From assembly GCF_014284335.1 (NCBI RefSeq), contig NZ_JACOGF010000010.1:62001-126000 (forward strand): DNA of 64,000 nt, in the 5' to 3' direction. The translations under genes and the position numbers were made by a program. Source of the DNA: Undibacterium hunanense. Its GTDB lineage: Bacteria > Pseudomonadota > Gammaproteobacteria > Burkholderiales > Burkholderiaceae_D. How positions within the stretch are numbered: the first letter of the stretch is position 1; each line of letters opens with the position of its first letter. Shown piece after piece: positions 16,006 through 26,366 of the stretch. A model generated the notes under the pieces. It saw nothing but the letters and a program-made list of their open reading frames with translations. It ran no database searches and was not told the DNA's origin.

Positions 16006-16791
16006 TCAATTTAGCTTGCTGCCAAAATGTGCCGCGCGTTTCCCTAAAAATGCAGAAACGCCTTCGGCAAAGTCTGGCGTCATGGTCACCGAGGCAAATG
16101 CTTCAATTTCATCCGTGACCTGCTGTTCCAGAGAGGTTGATTCTGACTGGTAAATCAGGCGCTTCATACGGGCATAGGTTTCATGTGGGCCACGCAACAG
16201 GCGCAAGGCCAGTTTTTCTGTCACGTCTTTCAACTGTTCAGGCGGCACCACCAGATTGATGAGGCCAAATGCCAGCGCTTCATCGGCATCAAAATTTTCT
16301 GAAAACAAGAGCCATTCAAGCGCTTTACGGTTGCCCACCAGCCGCGGCAAAAACCAGGTATTACCTACATCGGGGCTGGCACCGATTTTTGCATATGCCA
16401 TATTGAAACGCGTACCCTTGGCCGCCACCACCAGGTCAGCCGCGTTCATGGTGCCCATGCTGCCACCAGCAATGGCACCATGGACGGAAGCAATCACGAT
16501 GGCTGGTAAATTGTGCAGTCGCAAAATGGCCTGATTCAATTCAGCACCAATTTCGCGTATGGTTTCTGGCGAGGCCGGATCGCCGGGGCGAAAACTGGAA
16601 ATATCGCCCCCTGCCCCAAACACCTTGCCTTCAGCACGTATGATGACGACGCGCAGACTGCGGTCATCAGCCAGTTCTTCCGTCAGTCTGTTCAAACTGC
16701 GTATCTCGCTGATGCCCATCACATTCATGCTATCGGGATTGTCAAATATCACGGTTGCCAATCCATTGGCTTTTTCCAGACGTATGCTCAT
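16006..16791 (-). CDS. Enoyl-CoA hydratase/isomerase family protein
   Basis: This 261-residue crotonase-fold protein contains the oxyanion-hole segments GAGGDISSF and HGAIAGGSMG and ends with an FLGKR-like tail (EGVSAFLGKRAAHF). Residues equivalent to one catalytic Glu of true hydratases are not obvious (GAIAGGSMGTMNAADLVV), so isomerase or another crotonase activity is possible. The start at 16791 is chosen because GGAGG lies six bases upstream. The thioesterase gene is upstream on the same strand and thiolase plus a FadJ-like gene are divergent, so it belongs to a fatty-acyl-CoA degradation cluster. Confidence 0.82.
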   Translation of the reverse strand: MSIRLEKANGLATVIFDNPDSMNVMGISEIRSLNRLTEELADDRSLRVVIIRAEGKVFGAGGDISSFRPGDPASPETIREIGAELNQAILRLHNLPAIVIASVHGAIAGGSMGTMNAADLVVAAKGTRFNMAYAKIGASPDVGNTWFLPRLVGNRKALEWLLFSENFDADEALAFGLINLVVPPEQLKDVTEKLALRLLRGPHETYARMKRLIYQSESTSLEQQVTDEIEAFASVTMTPDFAEGVSAFLGKRAAHFGSKLN

Positions 16792-16861
16792 GTCAACCTC
16801 CACTGGTGTTTTATATTCTGGCTGCTCCTTTCATCGTAGTAAGAATGTCGCAGAAAGGCAA

Positions 16862-17341
16862 TCAGGCGCGACCATGTAGCATGAAGGCGGCGGCACCAGT
16901 AGCGATGCGCTCGCCTTTTTCGTTGCGTAAATCCATCAATACATTGGCGACGCGCTTGCCCAGACGGGTGACTTCTGCCGTAGCAACAAAGCGTTTGCCG
17001 CGCCCCGGTTGGAGATAATCGATGCGCAGGTCTATGGTACTCATCTTGCCAAATTCCCTGATTTGCGCGGGCACATCATCCTGCGGGCTTAATTGCGCCA
17101 TTTTCAGCAGGATGGCAAAGCCTGCCACGCTGTCCAGCACAGAGGCAATCACACCGCCATGCAACATGCCCTGGGCAAAGTTGCCCAGCAATTGCTCGCG
17201 CATGTCTATGCCCAGTTGCGGCGCATCGGGATCGAAACTGTCAAGCTTCATGCCCAGCAAATGACAAAATGGGATTTTTTCTTCAATGACAATTTTCAGC
17301 ATGTCTTGAAATTCAGGGTTAGTCAGAATGTTTTGCGTCAT
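16862..17341 (-). CDS. Hotdog-fold acyl-CoA thioesterase (PaaI/YigI-like)
   Basis: This is a 159-residue hotdog thioesterase that would cleave acyl-CoA to free acid and CoA. The signature HGGVIASVLDSVAGFA forms the central helix with its conserved Asp, followed by STIDLRIDYLQPGRG and FVATAEVTRLGKRVANV. The ATG at 17341 is preferred; the frame runs on to 17434 but the added residues are not domain-like, and AGGA lies 10 bases before 17341. It precedes the hydratase gene on the same strand with 70 bases between. Likely clears stalled CoA esters during beta-oxidation; the substrate is inferred. Confidence 0.78.
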   Translation of the reverse strand: MTQNILTNPEFQDMLKIVIEEKIPFCHLLGMKLDSFDPDAPQLGIDMREQLLGNFAQGMLHGGVIASVLDSVAGFAILLKMAQLSPQDDVPAQIREFGKMSTIDLRIDYLQPGRGKRFVATAEVTRLGKRVANVLMDLRNEKGERIATGAAAFMLHGRA

Positions 17342-17556
17342 GATTATCCAGTCCTGTGAGATTTCCTTGAGCGGCGCGCAACGAATCCATGCGTCGCCCG
17401 GCCTTGCTACCTGATCGAAATTGCCATATTGCAATACATGATCATTTGCATAGTCTTGAAATTAATTTAATCAAGCATTTGATTTAATAATTGTATCATC
17501 CTACACTTCATGTCAAGAAAAGCCGGATACGCCCCCCCTCTACAACGGAGAATGAA

Positions 17557-18759
17557 ATGACAGAAGCCTATCTTTTTGATGCCCCGCGCACCCCACGCGG
17601 CAAAGGAAAAAAGGATGGTTCACTGCACAGCGTCAAACCCGTATCCCTGTTATCCGGGCTGATGCAGGATATGCAGCAGCGCCTGGCGCTGGACACGGCA
17701 TTGATCGATGATGTGGTGCTGGGTTGTGTGACGCCCATCGGCGACCAGGGCGCCGATATTGCCAAAACTGCCGCCCTGGCTGCGGGCTGGGATTGGCAGG
17801 TGGCTGGCGTGCAGTTAAACCGTTTTTGCGCGTCTGGCCTGGAAGCAGTTAACCTGGCGGCACAAAAAGTACGCTCGGGTTGGGAAGACCTGGTGGTCGC
17901 AGGTGGTGTCGAATCAATGTCGCGCGTCCCCATGGGCTCAGACGGCGGTGCCTGGGCAGCAGACCCGCAGACCAGCCTGCAGACCGACTTTTTGCCGCAA
18001 AGCATAGGCGCCGACCTGATCGCCACGCTGGAGGGCTTCAGCCGCGACGACGTAGATGCCTTTGCCATGCGCTCACAACAAAAAGCCGCAGCCGCCAGAA
18101 CAGCAGGACGCTTCACATCGCTGCGGCCGGTGCATGACCTGAATGGCCTGATGATCCTGGCGGAAGATGAATTCATCAAGCCGCAATCCAGCATGGCCGC
18201 ACTGGCAGCGCTGAAACCTTCTTTCGAGATACCGGGCAAGATGGGATTTGACAGCGTGGCCATACGCAAATATCCACAAGTTGAACGCATACAGCATGTA
18301 CATACGGCGGGCAATTCATCCGGCATCGTTGATGGTGCGGCACTGGCACTGATAGGCAGTGAAGCCATGGGCAAGCGCCTGGGCTTGCAGCCACGTGCAC
18401 GCATAGTCGCCACAGCTGTCACAGGTACTGACCCGACCATCATGCTAACCGGCCCTGGCCCCGCCACCTTAAAAGCACTGGGCAAAGCTGGCCTGCGCAT
18501 CGAAGACATCGATTTATTTGAAGTCAATGAAGCCTTTGCCGCCGTCGTCATGAAGTTCATGAAAGACCTGCATGTGCCCGAAGAAAAAGTCAATGTGAAT
18601 GGAGGTTCGATCGCTCTGGGGCATCCTCTGGGGGCGACCGGCTGCATGTTGCTGGGCAATCTGATCGATGAACTGGAGGCACGCCGCCTGAAGCGCGGGC
18701 TCATCACGCTGTGTGTGGGTGGCGGCATGGGTATTGCCACCATCATAGAACGTAGCTGA
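17557..18759 (+). CDS. Acetyl-CoA C-acyltransferase (thiolase, FadA/FadI-like)
   Basis: This is a 400-residue thiolase that splits 3-ketoacyl-CoA with CoA in beta-oxidation, or condenses acetyl-CoA in reverse. The nucleophile is Cys91 in [12 protein letters not shown]. The catalytic His lies in GHPLGATG and the second Cys in LCVGGGMG near the C-terminus. The ATG at 17557 has GGAGA upstream; the frame continues to 17491 with low-quality sequence. It is followed after 24 bases by the FadJ-like fusion, together the usual two-subunit trifunctional complex. It is divergent from the thioesterase and hydratase genes. Confidence 0.9.
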   Translation: MTEAYLFDAPRTPRGKGKKDGSLHSVKPVSLLSGLMQDMQQRLALDTALIDDVVLGCVTPIGDQGADIAKTAALAAGWDWQVAGVQLNRFCASGLEAVNLAAQKVRSGWEDLVVAGGVESMSRVPMGSDGGAWAADPQTSLQTDFLPQSIGADLIATLEGFSRDDVDAFAMRSQQKAAAARTAGRFTSLRPVHDLNGLMILAEDEFIKPQSSMAALAALKPSFEIPGKMGFDSVAIRKYPQVERIQHVHTAGNSSGIVDGAALALIGSEAMGKRLGLQPRARIVATAVTGTDPTIMLTGPGPATLKALGKAGLRIEDIDLFEVNEAFAAVVMKFMKDLHVPEEKVNVNGGSIALGHPLGATGCMLLGNLIDELEARRLKRGLITLCVGGGMGIATIIERS

Positions 18760-18783
18760 ACTATCCTGAGGAAAGCAAACATC

Positions 18784-20937
18784 ATGATCCATTACAGCAA
18801 AGATGCACATCAGATAGTCACGCTCTGTATCGATATGCCCGGCATGTCAGTCAACACCATGAATGCCGCCTTTCGTGCTGCACTCGCGTCCGCAGTGACA
18901 AGGCTGGAAAAAGAGCAAGAACAGATCAGTGGCGTCATCATCAGCTCCGGCAAGGACAGTTTCTTTGCCGGTGGTGATCTGCGTGAACTCATAGGCATAC
19001 AGAATGCCGCATCCTGTTTTGCCATGCTTGAACAAAACCATGCCGTACTGCGCCGACTCGAAAAACTGGGCAAACCCGTGGTGGCAGCCGTCAATGGCAG
19101 CGCACTGGGTGGCGGCCTTGAACTGGCACTGGCCTGCCACTACCGCATAGCCCTTGACAATCCCAGGGCAAAAATCGGTTTTCCCGAAGTGACACTGGGC
19201 TTGTTGCCCGGTGCAGGTGGTGTGGTACGTAGTGTACGCATACTGGGCTTGCAGGCAGCCATGCCCTACCTGCTGGAAGGCAAGCAGCTTTCCCCCGCAA
19301 ACGCAGTGAAGGCCGGATTTGTGCATGCCCTTGCCAGCAGCCATGCCGACATGCTGCAACAAGCCCATGCATGGATCATAGCCAACCCGCAGGCGCAACA
19401 AGCCTGGGATAGCCCTGCTTACAAAATGCCCGGTGGCACACCGCACTCCGCTGCATTGCTGCCCTTGATCATGGCAGCACCAGCCATGCTGCGCGAAAAA
19501 ACCCGTGGCAATTATCCGGCACCGGAAGCCATACTTGCCGCCATGGTAGAAGGTGCACAGGTTGATTTTGAGAATGCACTGAAAATAGAAGCGCGCTACT
19601 TTACCCATCTGGTGACCGGCCAGGTCGCCCGGAACATGACTGGCACCCTGTTCTTTCAAATGCAGGATATCGCCAGCGGCAAAAGTCGCCCGCCAGAAAT
19701 ACCCAAAACAAAAATCAACCGGCTGGGCATCATTGGTGCTGGCATGATGGGTACGGGCATTGCGTCTGTCAGCGCCACACGCGGCATACAGGTAGTGCTG
19801 AAAGACCAGACGACAGACCTGGCACAGCAAGGCAAGGCCGTCATCGCTGACAAACTGGACAAGAAAATCAGCCAGGGTGGTTTGTCCACAGCGCAGGCAC
19901 AGGCAATACTTGAGCGCATTCAGCCAGGCGCCCAGGCCAGCGACTTCGCAGGCTGTGAACTGATCATCGAAGCCGTCTTTGAAAACCGCACCCTGAAAGC
20001 CAGCGTCAGCAGCGAAGCAGAAACCTGGCTTGGCGATACAGGGGTCATGGCGAGCAATACCTCTACCCTGCCCATTTCTGGCCTGGCGACAGCGGTACGC
20101 CACCCGGACCGTTTTATCGGCTTGCATTTCTTTTCCCCGGTAGAAAAAATGCAGCTGGTAGAAATCATCAAGGGCAGGCAAACCAGTGCAGCTACCCTGG
20201 CACTGGCCTATGATTACGTGCTGCAGATCGGCAAGACACCCATCGTTGTAAACGATGCCCGTGGCTTTTTCACCAGCCGCGTGTTTGCCAGTTTTGTCAA
20301 CGAAGGTCTGAGCATGCTGGCAGAAGGCCTGCCTGCTGCGCTGATAGAAAATGCCGCCCTGTCTGTCGGCATGCCGGTGGGGCCACTGGCGGTACAGGAT
20401 GAGGTTTCATTGAACCTGTCGCGCCATGTCGCACAACAGACCAGGGCTGACCTGGAAGTCGAAGGCATTGCCTGGCAAGCACCGGCGTCTTCGACCATCA
20501 TCGACATCATGCTGGACCAGTACCAGCGTGCCGGCAAGGCTGCCGGTGCTGGCTTCTATGACTATCCGGCCGATGGCAGCAAAAAATATCTGTGGCCAGA
20601 ATTGGACAAGCTGCTGGGCAAACTGTTTGGCAAGTCTGGCGTCAGCCTGCCTTATGCCGATCTGCAAGACCGCTTCCTGTACCGGCAAACACTGGAAACC
20701 CTGCGCTGTCTGGATGAAGGCGTGCTGGAATCGAGCCGGGATGCCAACATCGGGTCCATATTTGGCATAGGCTTCCCGGCCTGGACCGGAGGCGCCGTAC
20801 AATTCATCAACCACGTCGGGCCTGCGCAATTTGCAGCCAGGGCCATCGAATTACAGGCCCGTTACGGTGATGGCTACACGTTGCCGCCCAGCTACCTGCA
20901 TCATGCCAACGAAAGCCGTCACTGTTCTCACTATTGA
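18784..20937 (+). CDS. Bifunctional enoyl-CoA hydratase / 3-hydroxyacyl-CoA dehydrogenase (FadJ/FadB-like)
   Basis: This 717-residue alpha subunit carries out the middle two steps of beta-oxidation. Residues 1-190 form a crotonase domain (oxyanion hole FFAGGDLREL and NGSALGGGLELALA, catalytic Glu in GFPEVTLGLLPGAGG). A linker follows, then an NAD-binding fold at about 315 (GIIGAGMMGTGIA) and the dehydrogenase motif FIGLHFFSPVEKMQLVEII, with two C-terminal helical domains. The length equals typical FadB/FadJ. It follows the thiolase on the same strand. No acyl-CoA dehydrogenase is in the window, so the first step is encoded elsewhere. Confidence 0.9.
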   Translation: MIHYSKDAHQIVTLCIDMPGMSVNTMNAAFRAALASAVTRLEKEQEQISGVIISSGKDSFFAGGDLRELIGIQNAASCFAMLEQNHAVLRRLEKLGKPVVAAVNGSALGGGLELALACHYRIALDNPRAKIGFPEVTLGLLPGAGGVVRSVRILGLQAAMPYLLEGKQLSPANAVKAGFVHALASSHADMLQQAHAWIIANPQAQQAWDSPAYKMPGGTPHSAALLPLIMAAPAMLREKTRGNYPAPEAILAAMVEGAQVDFENALKIEARYFTHLVTGQVARNMTGTLFFQMQDIASGKSRPPEIPKTKINRLGIIGAGMMGTGIASVSATRGIQVVLKDQTTDLAQQGKAVIADKLDKKISQGGLSTAQAQAILERIQPGAQASDFAGCELIIEAVFENRTLKASVSSEAETWLGDTGVMASNTSTLPISGLATAVRHPDRFIGLHFFSPVEKMQLVEIIKGRQTSAATLALAYDYVLQIGKTPIVVNDARGFFTSRVFASFVNEGLSMLAEGLPAALIENAALSVGMPVGPLAVQDEVSLNLSRHVAQQTRADLEVEGIAWQAPASSTIIDIMLDQYQRAGKAAGAGFYDYPADGSKKYLWPELDKLLGKLFGKSGVSLPYADLQDRFLYRQTLETLRCLDEGVLESSRDANIGSIFGIGFPAWTGGAVQFINHVGPAQFAARAIELQARYGDGYTLPPSYLHHANESRHCSHY

Positions 20938-21038
20938 AAACCGGATCCATATCAGGTCCTCAGCCCCGTTAAAACTGGTTCCCTGCATACGCAAATCCTG
21001 TGATAATCGACGCTCGACTAATAATGGGCATAGAAGCT

Positions 21039-21565
<527 letters not shown>

Positions 21566-21569
<4 letters not shown>

Positions 21570-22573
21570 AGTGGATCAATTCCCTGTTTTTCAAACTGGT
21601 GGCCGTATCGGCATGTGCACTGTTGCCAGCCGCAGTGGTTCATGCAGACAATGACAGTGTCAGTATCCTGTTTGCTGGCGATGTGGTACTCGATGGCACA
21701 CCGGGCAAGATGATCGCCGAAGGCAAAGACCCTTTTCATGCCTTTGCCAGCCTGTTCAAAACTACGGATATCCGTGTCGTGAACCTGGAATGTGTAGTGG
21801 CGACAACAGGCGACGCCGCTGACAAGAATTTTACCTTCCGCGCCCACCCGCGCACGCTGGCCGTATTGAAACAACACGTGGATGCAGTCTCGATAGCGAA
21901 CAATCATTCCGGGGATTTTGGACGTGCCGCTTTTCAGGAAATGCTGGGCTTGCTGGATCAACAGCAACTGCTGCGTTTTGGTGGGGGTAGCAATCTGCGC
22001 GAAGCACACACACCGCTGATCATAGAAAAGAAAGGCTTGCGTATCGCCCTGCTCGGCTATAACGAATTTATGCCACGCAGTTTTGAAGCAGAAGCCCAGG
22101 CAGCGGGCGTTGCATGGAGCGAAGATGAACAGGTGATCGCCGACATCAGACAGGCACGTCAGCATTATCATGCCGACCTGGTCATTCCTTTCATGCACTG
22201 GGGCTGGGAAAACGACAAGGTGTCAGTACCACGTCAGCGCCAGCTTGCCAGAAAAATGATCGATGCAGGTGCCGATGCCGTCATCGGTGGACACCCGCAT
22301 GTGATACAGGATGTTGAGCATTATCAGGGCAAACCCATCATCTATAGCCTGGGCAATTTTGTGATGGATGAACTGGACAACGAACCGCAGACACGCGGCT
22401 GGGTATTGCGCCTGCAACTGGATAAAAAAGGTGTACTGGCCTGGAACACCAGACTGGCGAAAATTGATGACAACGGTGTACCGCACCCGGTACCGACTGC
22501 CAGCACCGCCTGCTGGAAACGCGAAGGGGCCGATGCGGGCAAGATAGGCTCATGCAGCAATGCCATTGACTAA
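21566..22573 (+). CDS. CapA-like (PGA_cap) metallophosphatase-fold protein, exported
   Basis: This is a 335-residue protein with a signal peptide (CALLPAAVVHA) and a CapA/PGA_cap fold related to calcineurin-type phosphoesterases. Visible motifs are LFAGDVVLDG at the start, VNLECVV, SIANNHSGDFG, IPFMHWGWEN and GGHPHVIQDVEHYQGKPI, which contribute the metal-ligand Asp, Asn and His residues. Family members take part in poly-gamma-glutamate capsule export or act as phosphoesterases on the cell surface; no pgsBC partners are present. It is translationally coupled to the poly-Asn protein. The reaction here is unknown. Confidence 0.8.
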
Positions 22574-22612
22574 GTTTTCATTGACTAAGCTTCCTGGAGC
22601 TAGTCTCATTGA

Positions 22613-22936
22613 CTAAAGCCTGACCGCCGTCTCGTCAAAGATATTGACTGCCGCTGGCACATCCAGGCTGACATCACTGCGGGCCTGGGCGACGCAGGGC
22701 AGGATCCAGCCTTCCTGCTTTTCTTCCAGGCTCAGCCCCGGCCATTCCACGCTATAGGCAATGTTGCCAGACAGCATTTTGCACAGACAGGTGCGACAGG
22801 TCCCGTTGCGGCAAGAATTTGGCAAGCGCACGCCTGCCATCAGTGCGGCTTCCAGCAAACTGGTTTCTTCGTCAGCTTCACATGTCCATGCATGCGGCTG
22901 CAGGCTCAGCGTCCATGCGTTCTTGGGCAGTGTCAT
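22613..22936 (-). CDS. Plant-type [2Fe-2S] ferredoxin
   Basis: This is a 107-residue electron carrier. The cluster-binding pattern is complete: C-x4-C-x2-C in NSCRNGTCRTCLC and the distant Cys in WILPCVAQ. The start at 22936 is chosen over an upstream TTG because GGTGGAAA lies at a workable distance. It stands alone, convergent with the CapA-like gene. The redox partner is not visible in the window; such small ferredoxins commonly serve oxygenases or reductases. Confidence 0.85.
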   Translation of the reverse strand: MTLPKNAWTLSLQPHAWTCEADEETSLLEAALMAGVRLPNSCRNGTCRTCLCKMLSGNIAYSVEWPGLSLEEKQEGWILPCVAQARSDVSLDVPAAVNIFDETAVRL

Positions 22937-23059
22937 ATTTGTCGTTTTCCACCTTGTTTTCAAGACTGAATTTTACTAGATTGAAAGTCTGCCCGGCCTT
23001 GCATGACGCAATATCATGATTGAAGAGGCTGGTGCATAAAGTCATATCAGGAGCAAACC

Positions 23060-23398
23060 ATGACGACAGCCAGTGCTATCCGCAACCCAGTTCAACAAGA
23101 TATTTATTCAGAAAGGCGTAATTTACGTGCACCCGATTTTACCCTGGTGCAATTAGATCCCAGAGATGTCATAGAAGGAATCATGATACAGGAAGGCTAT
23201 CAATCAGAAGATGCGCCTTCGGCAGGCAGTATGCGTGAACATTGCCCCTATTGCAGCGGGGTGCAACTGCAATTGATATTGCGTTACAAATTTGTCAAGC
23301 GATCCCATTTATTATGCACCAGTTGCACCCGCTGCTACGACGCCCTGTATCCCGACGGTACATCGGCGCTGGCACTGGGGGCTATGTCTCTGGTGTGA
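23060..23398 (+). CDS. Small protein with zinc-ribbon-like cysteines, unknown function
   Basis: This is a 112-residue soluble protein. The C-terminal half carries HCPYC and then LLCTSCTRC, enough to bind zinc in a ribbon fold. The N-terminus (residues 1-55) is polar with no motif. A good ribosome site (AGGAG seven bases upstream) and the hairpin after the gene support it as a real single-gene unit. Not recognised as a named family. It could bind nucleic acid or protein, but nothing shows which. Confidence 0.6.
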   Translation: MTTASAIRNPVQQDIYSERRNLRAPDFTLVQLDPRDVIEGIMIQEGYQSEDAPSAGSMREHCPYCSGVQLQLILRYKFVKRSHLLCTSCTRCYDALYPDGTSALALGAMSLV

Positions 23399-23474
23399 TG
23401 GCAGAGCAGACTTCTTTTACATGCTTGCTGTACATGTTTTCTGCACATATTTATCGTGAGGTGAAAATTGAAAA

Positions 23475-23511
23475 CGGCATTTCTCATCGCTTGCGCAATA
23501 GTGAAATGCCG
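23475..23511 (+). terminator. Hairpin terminator-like structure
   Basis: CGGCATTTC (23475-23483) pairs with GAAATGCCG (23503-23511), followed by a short CTTTAAT. It lies between the convergent zinc-ribbon and SCP2 genes and could serve both. Confidence 0.6.
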
Positions 23512-23579
23512 CTTTAATAGTCCAGATCTGGTACAGATCGCTGAAACTGCTGTTCTTACGCAGTCTGCGTCAATAAATC

Positions 23580-23876
23580 TTACACCACAGTTTGCAAACG
23601 CATGGCCACACCCATGTCGCCAGACACTTTCAGTTTGCCCATCATGAAACCATTCATAGGATTCAGTTGTCCGGTCAGCAAGGCTGCCAGGTTTTCCAGG
23701 GAAATACTGATGGTGCAGGCGGCTTCCTGATTGTCGTTGCTGACGGTATTAGGTGTCGCCACGGCATCAACAAAAACCACGCCTTCGCTACCGCAATCAA
23801 ATTTCAGCGTCGCATTCAAACCGCTGTTATCACCAACTTTAGCGCGTATCGCTTCTGTGCATGCTTGCAAGTCCAT
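23580..23876 (-). CDS. SCP2 sterol-carrier-like protein
   Basis: This 98-residue protein is of the SCP2 fold, which binds acyl chains or other lipids. Typical features are the N-terminal helix, the strand with ATLKFDC, TISISLENLAALLTGQLNPM and the closing GKLKVSGDMGVAMRLQ. It is standalone on the minus strand with AGGAG nine bases upstream of the start. Bacterial SCP2 proteins probably carry lipids or CoA esters; a link to the beta-oxidation cluster a few kb away is possible but unproven. Confidence 0.82.
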   Translation of the reverse strand: MDLQACTEAIRAKVGDNSGLNATLKFDCGSEGVVFVDAVATPNTVSNDNQEAACTISISLENLAALLTGQLNPMNGFMMGKLKVSGDMGVAMRLQTVV

Positions 23877-23946
23877 GAATTACTCCTGAAAAATTTAAAC
23901 GACTTGCAATGTAGCACAGCTAATCTTGGAGGAACAATACTAGAAC

Positions 23947-24600
23947 TCACTTCAATACACAGGTCAGCATCCAGTAATAGGTATTTCTGAAGATGCGGAT
24001 ATCCCGCACGGCAGGGCCAAATTTTTTGCGCAGCGCACTGTCTGTCGGGAAATTCTTGAGAATTTCCACACGACTACCATCTTCCTGCTTGCGCAGCTGG
24101 AAAGTATTGCCTTCCAGATCGGTACGGGCGATGACGGTACTGCTGCCTTCGACATAATTATTGTCGATCAGCACCAGTGTTGTGCCCTTGCCTGCTACTT
24201 TGCTCAAATGGGCCAGCAAGCCAGTCTGCGCTTCCCGTTTGACATGCGACCAGAAAAATCCGGCGAAGCAGGCTGAATACTGGTCTGCTGTGGCGGCGGG
24301 CAATTCATACAGATCAGCCAGTGCAAATGTCACCTTGCCATCAGGATACGATTTCGCTTGCGCCAGGTCGAGCATGTTTTGGTTGTAATCAGTTGCTGCG
24401 ACGGATGTTGCCTGGGCAGCATAACGTTCAGTCCAGTAGCCGGTTCCGCAAGCCAGTTCCAGCACGCGCTGGTTTTGCAGCACGTCCTGCACACGGGTTT
24501 CGATTTCGCGCAGATCTTGCTGGCGTTCAGGCTTCTGATACATCTTCTCCAGCGTCTGCGCTCTTTGCGCATAGTAATCGCGCATGGTATTTTCACTCAT
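23947..24600 (-). CDS. Class I SAM-dependent methyltransferase
   Basis: This 217-residue methyltransferase has motif I VLELACGTGYWTERYA, an acidic end of beta-2 (ATDYNQNML) and ALADLYELP as motif II. The substrate is unknown. It overlaps the end of the upstream HAD gene by eight bases, forming a probable three-gene transcript (CysB-like, HAD, methyltransferase). The C-terminus (FRNTYYWMLTCVLK) is hydrophobic but too short for an anchor. Confidence 0.82.
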   Translation of the reverse strand: MSENTMRDYYAQRAQTLEKMYQKPERQQDLREIETRVQDVLQNQRVLELACGTGYWTERYAAQATSVAATDYNQNMLDLAQAKSYPDGKVTFALADLYELPAATADQYSACFAGFFWSHVKREAQTGLLAHLSKVAGKGTTLVLIDNNYVEGSSTVIARTDLEGNTFQLRKQEDGSRVEILKNFPTDSALRKKFGPAVRDIRIFRNTYYWMLTCVLK

Positions 24601-25396
24601 CTTTATCTTTCAACAGAAAATCAATCAGCTCGACAAAACCGGCACCATATTCAGCATTACAGACATAGCGCGGGTGAGCTTCAAACCGGTCCAGGAATTT
24701 TCGCACATTCGCTACCCCGACCGACAGGGGGTAATGGGCAAACATGCTGGCATCATTCGCAGAATCGCCAATAAACACATGGGTACGACGGGCCTCTGCA
24801 TCGTCCACGCCATACACTTCATGTAATAAGCGCTGGCTCATGCTCTGCTTGGAAAACGGCAGCACAGAGGCATGCGCATGGATGCTGCTGGTAGTGGCAT
24901 ACAGGCCATGTTCATGTATCAGGGCCACAACCTCATTCAATTGCGTCATGGGTATGGCCGGGATGTTTTCGGCAATATCAAAAGCCAGGTCGCCAATGCG
25001 CTGCGGCGCATCTGCTGCCGGCAAGATAGCGGGAAAATGGCGGCGCATGACATGGGAAAAGGCTTCCAGTTGCTGCCGATGCTGCTGACGTGTCGCGGCG
25101 TCGGCATAATACAGTGCCTGCTGTCGTCCCTGCCCGTCCAGCCAGAAGGCGCTGGCACCATTCTCGGCAATGACGGCATCAAAATCACATAACTTCAATA
25201 ATGGCAGTGTCCAGTATGTCGGCCTGCCGGTGACTGCGATACGTCTTAAACCCGCAGTTCTGGCACGGTCCAGTGCATCCAGGCTGGCCACGGTCAGCTT
25301 GCCGTGCGTGCTCAGCGTGTCATCGATATCGGTCAGAACGCCGCGCACCTGACTGCGCTCTGCCGCTGGCCAGGTATGCAGGGCCTGCATGTTCAT
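24593..25396 (-). CDS. HAD-superfamily sugar-phosphatase-like hydrolase (HAD-IIB)
   Basis: This is a 267-residue phosphohydrolase. HAD motif I is DIDDTLSTHGK (nucleophile first Asp), motif II is VTGRPTYW, and motif III/IV is IGDSANDASMFAHYPLSVGVANV. A type IIB cap lies between. The pattern resembles Cof/mannosyl-3-phosphoglycerate phosphatase-type enzymes; the true substrate cannot be read from sequence. The start overlaps the stop of the CysB-like regulator by ATGA and the end overlaps the methyltransferase, so all three are coupled. Confidence 0.83.
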   Translation of the reverse strand: MNMQALHTWPAAERSQVRGVLTDIDDTLSTHGKLTVASLDALDRARTAGLRRIAVTGRPTYWTLPLLKLCDFDAVIAENGASAFWLDGQGRQQALYYADAATRQQHRQQLEAFSHVMRRHFPAILPAADAPQRIGDLAFDIAENIPAIPMTQLNEVVALIHEHGLYATTSSIHAHASVLPFSKQSMSQRLLHEVYGVDDAEARRTHVFIGDSANDASMFAHYPLSVGVANVRKFLDRFEAHPRYVCNAEYGAGFVELIDFLLKDKDE

Positions 25397-26334
25397 AAAT
25401 CGTAGGTATCCTTGTTACCCTGCATGACATTGTCTATCATTTTACGGTTAAGGGTGGGGTTCAGCAATTCAATAAAGGTGTAGATATAGCTACGCAGATA
25501 CGCGCCCTGTTTGATGGCGACACGCGAAATATTCATGCCAAACAGATGGCCGACAGGAATGGCGCGCAGATTGCGGTCACGTTCTGCGTCAAATGCCATA
25601 CCGGCAATAATGCCCACGCCCATGCCCAGTTCCACATAGGTCTTGATGACATCGGCATCAATCGCTTCCAGCAAAATATCGGGCTTCAGGTTGCGGATAT
25701 GGAAAGCGTGGTCGATCTTGGTCCGTCCGGCAAAGGCCGAATCATAGGTGATCAGCGAGTAATTGGCAATTTCTTCCAGCGTGACATTTTTCAGTTTCAG
25801 CAAGGGATGCTCGAGCGGCACCACCACCACATGCTCCCACTGATAGCAAGGCAGGGATATCAGGCCGTCAAAACCGGCAATTGCTTCGGTGGCAATCGCC
25901 AGATCAGCCTGGTCACGCATGACCATTTCGGCAATCTGCTTGGGATTGCCCTGCAACAGCGACAAACGTACTTTGGGATATTTCTGCATGAAAGCCTGCA
26001 CCACCTTGGGCAAGGCATATCGCGCCTGGGTATGGGTGGTGGCAATGGTGAAGCTGCCACTGTCTTGCGCAGCAAATTCCTTGCCTATGCGTTTCAGCCC
26101 ATCAATCTCCTGCATCACCAGCTCAACCGACTTCAGCACTGCCCTGCCCGGCTCGGTCAGGCCGCGTATGCGCTTGCCATGACGGGTAAAGATATCGACC
26201 CCCAATTCCTCTTCCAGCTCAATAATTGCCTTGGAAACACCTGGTTGCGAGGTAAACAGCGCCTTGGCCGCCTCAGTCAGATTAAAATTCTGTCTCACAG
26301 CTTCACGTACAAAACGCAATTGATGTAGGTTCAT
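25393..26334 (-). CDS. cysB: LysR-family regulator, CysB-like
   Basis: This is a 313-residue transcription factor. The N-terminal winged helix-turn-helix is MNLHQLRFVREAVRQ with LFTSQPGVSKAIIELE, typical of CysB and Cbl. The C-terminal effector domain has the CysB-like segment ATTHTQARYALP, where the inducer N-acetylserine or sulfate contacts lie. CysB activates sulfur-assimilation genes. The start at 26334 matches the CysB N-terminus; the frame upstream runs through a dispersed repeat and is not coding. CysB versus a paralogue cannot be settled without flanking cys genes. Confidence 0.8.
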   Translation of the reverse strand: MNLHQLRFVREAVRQNFNLTEAAKALFTSQPGVSKAIIELEEELGVDIFTRHGKRIRGLTEPGRAVLKSVELVMQEIDGLKRIGKEFAAQDSGSFTIATTHTQARYALPKVVQAFMQKYPKVRLSLLQGNPKQIAEMVMRDQADLAIATEAIAGFDGLISLPCYQWEHVVVVPLEHPLLKLKNVTLEEIANYSLITYDSAFAGRTKIDHAFHIRNLKPDILLEAIDADVIKTYVELGMGVGIIAGMAFDAERDRNLRAIPVGHLFGMNISRVAIKQGAYLRSYIYTFIELLNPTLNRKMIDNVMQGNKDTYDL

Positions 26335-26366
26335 AGGTCTTTTGGTAAGGACGATAAAAATCTCGC

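Noticed and set aside
17568-18785. 405-codon minus-strand frame opposite the thiolase
   Set aside because: Composition is Ser/Arg/Pro-rich and low in family signal; the thiolase on the plus strand has every catalytic motif.
18847-20181. Long minus-strand frame opposite the FadJ-like gene
   Set aside because: It shadows a clearly coding plus-strand gene with all family motifs and has Cys/His-rich random composition.
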